This document shows, piece by piece, positions 8,194 to 15,346 of a stretch of DNA of 24,013 nt (positions are counted from its first letter, which is position 1; each line of letters starts with the position of its first letter). The position numbers were made by a program, and so were the translations under genes. The stretch spans positions 1 to 24,013 of the forward strand of contig RFQN01000002.1 of the NCBI GenBank assembly GCA_009924965.1, read 5' to 3'. A model generated the notes under the pieces. The model worked only from the letters and a program-made list of their open reading frames with translations. It was not told the origin of the DNA and ran no database searches. Source of the DNA: Verrucomicrobiota bacterium. GTDB taxonomy: Bacteria; Verrucomicrobiota; Verrucomicrobiia; Opitutales; UBA953.

Positions 8194-8840
8194 TTGGAGA
8201 CGTCACCGTCAAAGTCTGCGGCATCACGCGCGCAGCCGATGCGGCGGTGGCGCTGGCGTTCGGTGCCGATTACCTCGGCGTGAACGTTTGGTCCGGCTCG
8301 CCGCGCTTCGTCGCGCCGGCGCAACGCGTGGGCCTGCTGCGCGAGATCCCCGCCGAGAAACGCATCGCCGTGACCGTCAACCCAACGGTCGCCGAAGCTC
8401 AGGCCCTCTTGGCTGAAGGCTTCGCCGTCGTGCAAGCCCACTTCGACCCCAGCACCGGCGAGTGCGACCTGGCAGCCCTTTCCGCAGCGCTCGGTCCGCA
8501 CCGCCTCTGGATCGCCCCCAAATTGGCCGATGGGGCGGTCTGGCCGACCGACCTGCTGAAATTCTCCCACACCTGCCTCCACGATGCCCATGCCAAGGGC
8601 GCTTTTGGGGGGACGGGTAAACGTGCCGACTGGACCCGCTTCCAAGCCCTCCAAAAGGCCCATTCTAGCCACGTTTGGGTCCTCGCTGGGGGGTTGGGCC
8701 CAACCAATGTCGCCGAGGCCGTCCAGGCCTCTGCACGCTTTTTAGACCTGAATAGTGGGGTGGAATTGAGTCCTGGGCTCAAATCTGCTGAAAAACTGGC
8801 CGAAGTCCGAGCCGTCCTGCTCAAAAATAGCCAATCGTAA
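8190..8840 (+). CDS. trpF: Phosphoribosylanthranilate isomerase
   Basis: Amadori rearrangement of phosphoribosylanthranilate in tryptophan synthesis; a cytoplasmic (beta/alpha)8 barrel. 216 residues. KVCGIT holds the catalytic C10, D132 (in LHDAHAKG) is the expected acid, GGTGKRADW is the phosphate-binding segment, and LAGGLGPTNV plus LNSGVELSPGLKS are the closing signatures. The usual VQLHG reads VQAHF here, a mild deviation. The start overlaps the hemD stop by four bases (ATGA). No other trp gene is visible. The last ~250 bases use less GC-biased codons than neighbours and carry inverted repeats upstream of the PII promoter. Confidence 0.93.
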   Translation: MIGDVTVKVCGITRAADAAVALAFGADYLGVNVWSGSPRFVAPAQRVGLLREIPAEKRIAVTVNPTVAEAQALLAEGFAVVQAHFDPSTGECDLAALSAALGPHRLWIAPKLADGAVWPTDLLKFSHTCLHDAHAKGAFGGTGKRADWTRFQALQKAHSSHVWVLAGGLGPTNVAEAVQASARFLDLNSGVELSPGLKSAEKLAEVRAVLLKNSQS

Positions 8841-8842
8841 GG

Positions 8843-8857
8843 TTGGCATCCGGCCAA
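8843..8857. repeat. Short inverted repeat just after trpF
   Basis: TTGGC-ATCCG-GCCAA begins two bases after the trpF stop and ends seven bases before the sigma-54 promoter. It could be a small mRNA hairpin marking the end of trpF or part of a protein-binding site. The stem is only five base pairs, so it may be chance. Confidence 0.3.
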
Positions 8858-8863
8858 ACCCAC

Positions 8864-8880
8864 TTGGCACGGGGGTTGCA
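8864..8880 (+). promoter_or_regulatory. Sigma-54 (-24/-12) promoter of the PII gene
   Basis: TTGGCACGGGGGTTGCA matches the sigma-54 consensus YTGGCACG-RNNN-TTGCW at every defined position, with the GG (8866-8867) and GC (8878-8879) elements at the required ten-base spacing. Transcription would begin around 8890-8892, giving a leader of about 40 bases before the PII start codon. Sigma-54 control of PII genes under nitrogen limitation is well known. Activation requires an enhancer-binding protein such as NtrC, which is not encoded in this window. Confidence 0.88.
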
Positions 8881-8931
8881 TAAGTGGTCTTGCTCAACCG
8901 AACGCCTAACCCAACCTATACCAACACCACC

Positions 8932-9270
8932 ATGAAGCTCGTCGTCGCCATCATCAAACCCTTCAAACTTGAGGAAGTGAAGGACGCCCTCGCCGAAATC
9001 GGCATCGAGGGTATGACCGTAACCGAAGTCAAAGGCTTCGGCCGTCAGAAGGGACACACGGAGATCTACCGTGGTTCCGAGTACACGGTCGACTTCCTCC
9101 CCAAGGTGAAGATCGAAGCCGCCGTGGCCGACGAACAGGTCGAGAAGGCCATCGCGACCATCTCCAAGGCCGCCCACACCGGCAAGATCGGTGACGGCAA
9201 GATCTTCGTCTTCGGCCTCGCCGACGTCATCCGCATCCGCACCGGCGAGCGCGGTCCGGCGGCCATCTAA
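8932..9270 (+). CDS. glnB: Nitrogen regulatory protein PII (GlnB/GlnK family)
   Basis: Trimeric cytoplasmic signal protein that reads ATP/ADP, 2-oxoglutarate and often glutamine, and controls ammonium transporters, glutamine synthetase modification and NtrB. 112 residues, exactly the family size. The T-loop (about 37-55) contains GRQKGHTEIYRG and Tyr51 in SEYTVDFLPK, the uridylylation site. The second signature is present as HTGKIGDGKIFV (about 83-94). The ATG at 8932 starts at the conserved MKLVVAIIKPF; a longer frame from 8884 would begin almost at the transcription start and is unlikely. No amtB or glnA is adjacent, and GlnB and GlnK cannot be separated by sequence alone. A sigma-54 promoter precedes it and a terminator follows. 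Confidence 0.95.
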   Translation: MKLVVAIIKPFKLEEVKDALAEIGIEGMTVTEVKGFGRQKGHTEIYRGSEYTVDFLPKVKIEAAVADEQVEKAIATISKAAHTGKIGDGKIFVFGLADVIRIRTGERGPAAI

Positions 9271-9293
9271 TCATCTGGCCTACGTTGAACACA

Positions 9294-9317
9294 AAAGGGC
9301 GGCTTCGGCCGCCCTTT
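9294..9317. terminator. Bidirectional intrinsic terminator after the PII gene
   Basis: A perfect 10-bp GC-rich stem (aaagggcggc / gccgcccttt) closes a stable TTCG tetraloop. It ends in tttctgtt on the plus strand and ttttgtgtt on the minus strand, so it can serve both the PII gene and the convergent cupin gene, whose stop is at 9342. Confidence 0.9.
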
Positions 9318-9341
9318 CTGTTGGGATAGTCGCCCGACCGA

Positions 9342-9857
9342 CTACTTCTGGGCGGCGGCCTTCGCGGCGGCCGCGGCTTCGGCCTTGGCCTTCAGCATGC
9401 CTGGCGAATTCCACTTGATCACATGGTAGGTCGCCGGCTGCTCGCCGGCGTTGCGGATGGCGTGGTCGATGTTGGCGGCTTGGAAGATGACCGAGCCCGG
9501 ACCGAGCTTCACCCATTCCCCGGCGACGAGGGCCTCCACGACGCCCTCCTTGACGATGAGGAGCTCCTCGTCCGCATGGCGATGCGGCGGGTGCGCGGCG
9601 TTCCCCTTGTTCAGCGTCGTGACATGGCACTCGAGTTCGTCGAGCGTGGCCGTCGGGGCTTGGCAGACCTTGCGGCTGGCGCCGACCGCGGAAGTCTTGA
9701 CGACCATCTTCTCCCAATCGAAGGCCATCGAGCCCATCACGGGCTTCGCCGCGGGCGCCTCCGGCGTGCCGGCCGCGGCGATGAAGCCAGGCAAGGCGAG
9801 GCAAAGGGCAGCGGTGGCAGCGACGAGGCCGATTTCACGACGAGTCAGGAGGGGCAT
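9342..9857 (-). CDS. Exported cupin-domain protein
   Basis: 171 residues. The N terminus has TRREIGLVAATAALCLALPG, a twin-arginine-like or Sec signal (RR at 6-7) with probable cleavage after about residue 29. A single cupin barrel follows, with metal-ligand pattern H92-x-H94-x3-E98 (HRHADEE) and H132 in the second motif (NIDHAIRN). Small one-domain cupins of this type bind a metal and act as sugar- or small-molecule-binding or isomerase/dioxygenase-like proteins; the activity cannot be inferred. The tail is Ala/Lys-rich. It is transcribed divergently from the binding-protein gene at 9953 across a 95-base spacer and shares the terminator behind the PII gene. Confidence 0.8.
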   Translation of the reverse strand: MPLLTRREIGLVAATAALCLALPGFIAAAGTPEAPAAKPVMGSMAFDWEKMVVKTSAVGASRKVCQAPTATLDELECHVTTLNKGNAAHPPHRHADEELLIVKEGVVEALVAGEWVKLGPGSVIFQAANIDHAIRNAGEQPATYHVIKWNSPGMLKAKAEAAAAAKAAAQK

Positions 9858-9952
9858 GCGCTGACGCTACCCGCTCCTTTAAGGCGAGAAAGCGGAAAAT
9901 GCCTGTTGCCGCACACTTGCCCTCCCGACCCTTAGCCGCCTAATCTCGGCCC

Positions 9953-11605
9953 ATGCCCTGCCCTTCGCGAAGCCTTTTGCTCGCCCTCGTCGCCGCCGTG
10001 GTGGCCCTGGTCGGCTGCAAGCCCAAGGAGGACACTGCGGCCCAGATGGCCAAGGCCGGCATCCTCGTGATCAACAACAACGCCGAACCCTCGGGCCTCG
10101 ACCCGCAGGAAGTCACCGGCCTGCTGGAGTCCCGCATCGTCTACTCGCTCTTCGAGGGGCTCGTGAACTACGACCCCGTCGACCTCCACCCGATCCCCGG
10201 CGCGGCCGAGAGCTGGACGATGTCGCCGGACGGCAAGACGTGGACGTTCCAACTCCGCGCGAACGCCCGCTGGTCCAACGGCGACCCGGTGACGGCCCAG
10301 GACTTCCTGTTCAGCTTCCAACGCATCCTCTCGCCGAAATTCGGCGCCGAATACGCGTCGATGCTGCACTGCGTCCGCGGCGCGAAGGACTTCAACGAAG
10401 GCAAGCTCAAGGACTTCGGCCAAGTCGGCTTCAAGGCGACCGGCCCGCGCACGCTGGTCATCGAGCTCGACAACGCCGTGCCCTATTTCCTGCAGCTCAT
10501 CTGCCACCACAGTTGGCTCCCGGTGCATCCGCCGACGATCCTGAAGTTCGGCCACATGGAGGAAATGAATACGCTTTGGACGCGCCCGGGGAACCTCGTC
10601 GGCAACGGGGCTTTCACGCTCGAATCGTGGGAAGTCGCCCGACGCATCATCGTCCGCAAGAACCCCGGCTATTGGGACGCCGCCAACATCGCGCTCAACG
10701 GCGTGGAGTTCCGCGCCATCACCGACCTCTTCGCCGAGGAACGCGCCTTCCGCGGCGGCGAACTCCACATCACCGGCACGGTGCCGCCCTACAAGATCGT
10801 GCAGCTACGCGAACAAAAGGCCCCGTTCCTCCGGCTCGACCCTTACCTCTCCTGCGCCTTCATCCGCATCAACACCGACGTCCAAGGCAACGAACCTGTC
10901 CGCAAGGCCTTGGCCGATGCGCGGGTCCGCCGGGCCTTAGGCATGGCGATCGACCGCAACCTGATCGCCGAACGCGTGCTCCGCGCCGGCGAGTCGCCGG
11001 CCCTCAACCTCACCCCTCCGGGCACCGGCGGCTTCAAGGCGCGCCCGCAGTGGAGCACCGACCTGAACGAGGCCCGTCGCCTGCTCGCCGCGGCCGGTTA
11101 CCCCGGTGGTCAAGGGTTCCCCAAGCTCGAATACCTCTTGAACACGTCCGAAGGCTCCCAGATGGCGGCGCAGGCCTACCAGGAGATGTGGCGCAAGCAG
11201 CTCGGGGTGAACATCGAGCTCCGCAACCTCGACTGGAAGGTCTACCTAAGCGCCCTGCACAAGGGCGACTACCAGATCGCCCGGTCGGCCTGGAGCGGCG
11301 ACTACAACGACCCCAATACTTTCTTGGAGATGTTCATCACCGGGAACGAACTGAACCAGACCAACTGGAGCGACCCCGAATACGACCGCCTCATCGGCGC
11401 GGCCGCCCGCGAGATCGATCAAGCCAAGCGCTACGACTACTTCCAGCAGGCCGAACAACGCCTCATCGAGGGCGCCCCGATCATCCCCGTCGTCTTCAAC
11501 AAGAACAAGTTCCTCATCCGCCCCGAGGTCCAAGGCTGGTACCCGACCCTGCTCGACCAGCACCCGCTCAACCGCGTGAAGCTCGTCCCCGCTAAAGGAG
11601 ATTGA
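9953..11605 (+). CDS. Peptide/oligopeptide ABC transporter substrate-binding lipoprotein (SBP_bac_5, OppA-like)
   Basis: 550 residues. The signal peptide ends in the lipobox ALVGC, with lipid-modified Cys22. The mature protein shows the family 5 extracytoplasmic solute-binding pattern: PSGLDPQEVTG, SLFEGLVNYDP (about 65-76), AESWTMSPDGKTWTFQLR, NARWSNGDPVTAQDFLFSFQRI (about 104-125), and later VRRALGMAIDRNLI. It most closely resembles OppA-type peptide receptors, which sit on the periplasmic side and deliver peptides to an inner-membrane permease. No permease or ATPase gene is adjacent, so it is an orphan receptor here. The spacer upstream holds a TTGCCC-N17-CTAATC arrangement that could be a promoter ending very close to the ATG (weak). 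Confidence 0.9.
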   Translation: MPCPSRSLLLALVAAVVALVGCKPKEDTAAQMAKAGILVINNNAEPSGLDPQEVTGLLESRIVYSLFEGLVNYDPVDLHPIPGAAESWTMSPDGKTWTFQLRANARWSNGDPVTAQDFLFSFQRILSPKFGAEYASMLHCVRGAKDFNEGKLKDFGQVGFKATGPRTLVIELDNAVPYFLQLICHHSWLPVHPPTILKFGHMEEMNTLWTRPGNLVGNGAFTLESWEVARRIIVRKNPGYWDAANIALNGVEFRAITDLFAEERAFRGGELHITGTVPPYKIVQLREQKAPFLRLDPYLSCAFIRINTDVQGNEPVRKALADARVRRALGMAIDRNLIAERVLRAGESPALNLTPPGTGGFKARPQWSTDLNEARRLLAAAGYPGGQGFPKLEYLLNTSEGSQMAAQAYQEMWRKQLGVNIELRNLDWKVYLSALHKGDYQIARSAWSGDYNDPNTFLEMFITGNELNQTNWSDPEYDRLIGAAAREIDQAKRYDYFQQAEQRLIEGAPIIPVVFNKNKFLIRPEVQGWYPTLLDQHPLNRVKLVPAKGD

Positions 11606-11648
11606 AGCCGGCCCCGCGACCGACACACTTCCAGCCACCTTCCACCAC

Positions 11649-12167
11649 ATGCGTCTTCCTGCCTTCGTCCTTGCAGCCCTGCTCGCCCTCGCCACCGGCG
11701 GACTCCTCGCCCAGGGCTTCGATGAACCTGCCCGTGTACGCACCGCGGAGAACCCCTTCACGAAGCTCCGCGGCATCTCCTACTTCTTCATCGACGTCGT
11801 CACGGTCGACCCGCGCCCGGAAGACGGCGACCTCCGTCAGGAAATCCGCGACGCCATCGAGCTCGAGATGCGTCGCGCCGGCATCACCCCCAAGGAATAC
11901 AGCGGGCTGAACCCCGAAGCCTCAACCCCCCTCTTGACCATCGAAGTCCGCTTCGACCGTGGCCTCGGCCGCTATTCCGCCGACGTCACGATCTCGATCC
12001 GCGACAACGCGACCATTGCGCGCAATCGCGAGCCCGTCCTCGCCCAGACCTACGTCCAGACCAAGAAAGCCGTTGGCTCGTCCGACCCCACGTTGACCAA
12101 GGAAATCAAGGGCCGCTCCCGTGAGCTCGTCAGCGAGCTGATCGAGGGCATGAAGAAGGTCAAGTGA
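11649..12167 (+). CDS. Secreted protein of unknown function
   Basis: 172 residues with a clear Sec signal peptide (MRLPAFVLAALLALATGGLLAQ) and probable cleavage after about residue 21. The mature part of about 150 residues mixes strands and helices: ISYFFIDVVTVDPRP, a charged helix EIRDAIELEMRRAGI, then strands LLTIEVRFDRG and ADVTISIRD, and a C-terminal helix ELVSELIEGMKKVK. This resembles small periplasmic lipoprotein-like folds such as DUF4136-type proteins, but I cannot assign it to a family. No lipobox is visible. Its stop overlaps the GTG of the next gene by four bases (GTGA), so the two are probably co-translated. Confidence 0.72.
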   Translation: MRLPAFVLAALLALATGGLLAQGFDEPARVRTAENPFTKLRGISYFFIDVVTVDPRPEDGDLRQEIRDAIELEMRRAGITPKEYSGLNPEASTPLLTIEVRFDRGLGRYSADVTISIRDNATIARNREPVLAQTYVQTKKAVGSSDPTLTKEIKGRSRELVSELIEGMKKVK

Positions 12168-12691
12168 GCCAGCCTTCCGGCCTCCGCGGGCTGTTCGATA
12201 AGTTTCGAGGCGCGGATGCGCCGTTGCCCCCACGTTCGTCCTGGGGAGCGATCGCGTCGACTGCCTTGCTGGCCGGTTCGCTCGTGGCTGCCCTCGCCTA
12301 CGCCACGAGCCACCTGAGCTACGTGCTTTTGTTGGGGACGTTCGCGGCGAGCAGTCTGCTAATCTTCGCCTACCCAGATTCCCCTTTCAGCCAGCCGCGC
12401 AATACCGTCGTCGGCCATCTCTTCGGCACAGCCGCCGGCTTGACCTGCCTGCACTGGCTGGGGCCGGATTGGTGGAGCGCGGGCCTCGCGGTCGGACTCG
12501 CCATCGCAGCGATGAAGGCCACGCGGACAGTCCATCCGCCCGCTAGTTCCAACCCTTTGATCGTGTTTGCCTTCAAGGCCGGCTGGGGCTTCCTGCTTTT
12601 CCCGACGCTCTTAGGTGCCCTTCTGATTGTCACCGTCGCGCTCTTCGTCCACAACGTCCGTCGGCCCACCCGTTGGCCGCAATACTGGTAA
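12164..12691 (+). CDS. HPP family integral membrane protein
   Basis: 175 residues starting at a GTG that overlaps the preceding stop (GTGA), with a weak gaagg about five bases upstream. There are about four hydrophobic segments (roughly 30-48, 50-68, 84-114 and 125-160). The signature motif TVHPPASSNPL (about 122-132), which names the family, is intact. HPP proteins are four-helix membrane proteins; some plant and cyanobacterial members have been linked to nitrite transport, but no substrate can be assigned here. The sequence fits the family length and looks intact. Confidence 0.85.
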   Translation: MSQPSGLRGLFDKFRGADAPLPPRSSWGAIASTALLAGSLVAALAYATSHLSYVLLLGTFAASSLLIFAYPDSPFSQPRNTVVGHLFGTAAGLTCLHWLGPDWWSAGLAVGLAIAAMKATRTVHPPASSNPLIVFAFKAGWGFLLFPTLLGALLIVTVALFVHNVRRPTRWPQYW

Positions 12692-12696
12692 CCTTT

Positions 12697-13158
12697 ATGT
12701 CGCCCGAATCCCGCCTCCAAGAACTCGGTTTCACTTTGCCTACGCCCCCGCCCGCGGCGGGAGCCTACGTGCCCGCCGTCCGCACCGGTAACCTGCTCTA
12801 CCTCGCCGGCACCTTGCCGATGAAGGACGGGAAAGTCGCCTCCCTCGGCAAGGTCGGCCGCGAGGTTGACCTCGTCCAAGCCGCCGAAGCCGCCCGGCTC
12901 TGCACCCTGAACGCGCTCGCCAACGCCAAGGCCGCCTTGGGCTCGCTGGATAAGGTCGTGCGCGTTGTCATGGTCAACGGGTTCGTCAATGGCGTCGACG
13001 GCTTCAGCGACAGCCCCAAGGTGCTCAACGGCGCCTCGGAATTCCTCCTGCAGGTCTTTGGCGACGCCGGTAAGCACGCCCGCGCCGCGGTCTCCGTCAA
13101 CGGACTACCGCTCGGCGTTTCGGTCGAGGTGCAGATGGTCCTGGAAGTCCGAGACTAA
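12697..13158 (+). CDS. RidA/YjgF/YER057c/UK114 family protein
   Basis: 153 residues in a single RidA-type fold. It belongs to the somewhat longer branch with an N-terminal SPESRLQELGFTLPTPPPAAGAY lead-in. Recognisable stretches are VRTGNLLYLAGTLPM (about 28-42), LCTLNALANAKAALGSLDKV (about 68-87) and the closing HARAAVSVNGLPLGVSVEVQ, with the expected Arg and the late Glu. Classical RidA trimers hydrolyse reactive enamines/imines from PLP enzymes; this branch is less well characterised, so the precise substrate is open. The start is the ATG at 12697, six bases after the HPP stop. The stop lies six bases from the stop of the convergent tolA-like gene, with no clear terminator between. Confidence 0.88.
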   Translation: MSPESRLQELGFTLPTPPPAAGAYVPAVRTGNLLYLAGTLPMKDGKVASLGKVGREVDLVQAAEAARLCTLNALANAKAALGSLDKVVRVVMVNGFVNGVDGFSDSPKVLNGASEFLLQVFGDAGKHARAAVSVNGLPLGVSVEVQMVLEVRD

Positions 13159-13164
13159 GCGGCT

Positions 13165-13971
13165 TCAGCCTTCGGAGACGCCGACGTTCGGGAATTCGAT
13201 CTCGAAGGCGGTACGGCCAGGAGGCGGCCCGCAATTCCCGATTTGGGAACAGGCCCGCTTGACCAACTCGGCGACATGGGGGTCTTTCGGCCGGTTGATC
13301 CAGGACGCGAAGGTGACGGTGCCGCTGGCGTCGACTTTCACGATGACCCCGCAGCTTGCGGCGGAAGCGGCACCGTCGGAAGCAACGATGTCGGCCCAAG
13401 CGGACTTGAAGCGCGCAGTCACGGTGCCTGCATAGATCTGCATTTCGGTGGCGCTGCCGTTCGCCCCGCCATTGTTACCATCCCCGTAGTTACGGCCTTT
13501 CTTGACGCTGATGGTGCCGATGCTCCCGACCGAGCCGGTCGTGTGCCCAGCGCCGCCCTTTTGCTTGCTCTGGAAATCGCTGAAGGTCGTGCGGTTGGTC
13601 GCTGAACCCGTGTTCGAGTTCTTGGTGGACTTAGAGGTGTTATCGCTCTTCGCGTTGGAATGCTCGGCGTTCGCCTGGGCCTGAGCCTCTCGGTCCTGTT
13701 GTTTGATTTTCTCGACGTCAAGGGTCTTGATATGGACGGCCTTGATGCCGGTCTGCGTGCCTGACTCATGGCCACGGGCCACGCCTTCCTTTTCACCAAT
13801 CAAGCCGGCTTTGCGGCCAGGCACCCCGTCGAGGTTAACCAACAAGATGTCTTGGGCTTTCGTGGGCGTGCCAGACTCATGCGAGGCATACCAAGAAGCG
13901 CCGACCAAGACGGCGGCGATGCCCAGATGGACTGCGACGGAACCGATGATGCCTTTGCTGCCTTCGGCCAT
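13165..13971 (-). CDS. TolA/TonB-like periplasmic linker protein
   Basis: 268 residues. It has an N-terminal membrane anchor (IIGSVAVHLGIAAVLVGASWYAS, about 8-30; the S...H pattern in this helix is typical of TonB/TolA). A long hydrophilic Gln/Ser/Asn/Lys/Thr-rich spacer (about 85-165) and a C-terminal globular domain (about 180-268) of TolA/TonB type follow. The C-terminal domain shows YAGTVTARFKSAWADI, VIVKVDASGTVTFASWI and a closing AFEIEFP. Two or three Cys residues in this domain could form a disulphide. It would carry proton-motive energy from TolQR or ExbBD to the outer membrane. The gene starts one base after the tolR-like stop, in an operon order tolQ-tolR-tolA. No tolB or pal follows. 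Confidence 0.8.
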   Translation of the reverse strand: MAEGSKGIIGSVAVHLGIAAVLVGASWYASHESGTPTKAQDILLVNLDGVPGRKAGLIGEKEGVARGHESGTQTGIKAVHIKTLDVEKIKQQDREAQAQANAEHSNAKSDNTSKSTKNSNTGSATNRTTFSDFQSKQKGGAGHTTGSVGSIGTISVKKGRNYGDGNNGGANGSATEMQIYAGTVTARFKSAWADIVASDGAASAASCGVIVKVDASGTVTFASWINRPKDPHVAELVKRACSQIGNCGPPPGRTAFEIEFPNVGVSEG

Positions 13972-13972
13972 G

Positions 13973-14398
13973 TTAACGGATCTCGGAGTCGAGGGCCGCC
14001 TTGGTCAGCCCTTTGGATTTGGCCAACGATAGCACGTCGATGACCTTCTGGTAAGTCAGGCCACCATCGCCGCGCACGCGGACGATGGGCTGTTCGGCCT
14101 CCGGCAGCGCTGCGATCTGCGCGAACTGTTCTTCCAGCTGCTGACGGGTGACGGCGCGGTTGCCGATGCTCAGGCTCCCGTCGGCGGCGATCGTCACGAA
14201 ACGGTACTGCACCTTGGAATCGGCCGACTTACCGACGCCCTTCTCGGACTTCGGCAAGTTGATGGCGGTCGTCTGCTCGAGCACCGGCGTCGCGATCATG
14301 AAGATGATCAGGAGGCAGAAACAAAGGTCCAGCATCGGCGTCACGTTGAGCTCGCTCATGACGTGGAGGCGGGACTGCTTGGAAAAGGAGCGGGCCAT
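13973..14398 (-). CDS. ExbD/TolR family biopolymer transport protein
   Basis: 141 residues from the ATG at 14398 (MARSFSKQ), which lies two bases after the upstream tolQ-like stop; a longer reading frame overlaps that gene and is not used. The single N-terminal transmembrane helix (about 19-41) carries the essential Asp in NVTPMLDLCFCLLIIFM, the proton-binding residue of this family. The periplasmic domain follows, with INLPKS and VTIAADGSLSIGNRAVTRQQLEEQF, the pattern of ExbD/TolR. It would form the proton channel with the upstream TolQ/ExbB-like subunit. TolR and ExbD cannot be separated on sequence alone; the TolA-like neighbour favours the Tol reading. Confidence 0.9.
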   Translation of the reverse strand: MARSFSKQSRLHVMSELNVTPMLDLCFCLLIIFMIATPVLEQTTAINLPKSEKGVGKSADSKVQYRFVTIAADGSLSIGNRAVTRQQLEEQFAQIAALPEAEQPIVRVRGDGGLTYQKVIDVLSLAKSKGLTKAALDSEIR

Positions 14399-14400
14399 GG

Positions 14401-15258
14401 TCACTGGGCGTCTTCCCAACCTGGCAATTCGCCGGGCGCGGCGGGCTCGACGATGGGCGCGACGGTCGCACCCGAAGCCGGCGCGGCGGCGGCTTGCGCG
14501 GCAGCCCGGCGCAGGAGTTCGCGCTGCTGCTGTTGCTCGAAGTTCGTGCGGGCTTCGGCTTCGAGCTCAAGCTCGACGCGGTCGGCCAAGGTGCTCGCAA
14601 AGTTCTCGAGCTCGGTGCTCATGAGCTTCACCTGCGTCAGCAGGTAGTTGTAGCCGAACGTCGCGGGAATCGCGACCAGCAGGCCCAGGGTCGTAGTCAC
14701 CAGCGCGCCGCAGACGCCCGGAGCGAGCTGCGCGATGCTGGCCTTCTCCGTCAGGGCGCCGAACGTCACCATGACGCCCCACACCGTGCCGAGCAGGCCG
14801 AGGAACGGGCCACCCGAAACGAGCGAGCTCAAGATGACCATCTTGTCCTCGTACTTCACCATCGTGCGGGAAACGCCGCGCTGCAGGGCGTTCTCGACGT
14901 GGCCCATGCAGAGGCGGACATCGGACTGGCGGACCAGGCGGCCCTTATGGCGCTGCACGGCCGACACCGCTTCGGCGACGAGGAACTCGTACGGGCAGAG
15001 GTTGCCGCCGCCCGGGAAATTCAGGGCGATGACGGAATGCTGGTCGCGCAGCCGACGATCGAAGCCATGGTTGCGACGACGCAGCTCTTGGACGTCCGAC
15101 CACTTCTGAATCATCGCGCCCCAACCGATGAAGGAGCAGACGACGAGCACGGCGGCGACGGCCAAACCGGCGGTGTCCATCTGACGGAAATACCAAAGGG
15201 CACCCTTTTCGGCCTCCGCTGCCAGGACGATGGGAAGAACGGTGAAAAGCATCGCCAC
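14401..15258 (-). CDS. TolQ/ExbB/MotA-type proton channel protein
   Basis: 285 residues from a GTG at 15258 (283 from the ATG at 15252; either could be used). Three membrane helices are visible: about 31-50, and the conserved pair around GGPFLGLLGTVWGVMVTF (about 158-176) and GVCGALVTTTLGLLVAIPATFGYNYL (about 188-213), which is the MotA_ExbB domain signature. It forms the pentameric stator of the Tol/Exb motor with the ExbD/TolR dimer. The C-terminal tail is longer than in E. coli TolQ (about 230 residues) and is Glu/Gln/Ala-rich, probably a cytoplasmic coiled coil. It is first gene of the three-gene minus-strand operon, whose promoter should lie in the divergent spacer 15259-15346. Confidence 0.9.
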   Translation of the reverse strand: MAMLFTVLPIVLAAEAEKGALWYFRQMDTAGLAVAAVLVVCSFIGWGAMIQKWSDVQELRRRNHGFDRRLRDQHSVIALNFPGGGNLCPYEFLVAEAVSAVQRHKGRLVRQSDVRLCMGHVENALQRGVSRTMVKYEDKMVILSSLVSGGPFLGLLGTVWGVMVTFGALTEKASIAQLAPGVCGALVTTTLGLLVAIPATFGYNYLLTQVKLMSTELENFASTLADRVELELEAEARTNFEQQQQRELLRRAAAQAAAAPASGATVAPIVEPAAPGELPGWEDAQ

Positions 15259-15285
15259 TAGGCAATCCAGCCGAGGCGGGGCTTC

Positions 15286-15299
15286 AACCTGAAAAGGTT
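15286..15299. repeat. Short inverted repeat in the divergent tolQ / mcsA-like spacer
   Basis: AACCT-GAAA-AGGTT lies 28 bases upstream of the tolQ-like GTG and about 48 bases before the mcsA-like ATG. It is the only obvious dyad in this 88-base spacer, which should hold both promoters. It may be an operator or chance. Confidence 0.3.
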
Positions 15300-15346
15300 C
15301 AGACCCACGCTTGAAAACCGCCCGAGGTCGGTCAGCCTGTTGGGCG

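Noticed and set aside
8884..8931. Upstream extension of the PII reading frame (start at 8884)
   Set aside because: It would start almost at or before the predicted sigma-54 transcript start and adds 16 residues not found in PII proteins.
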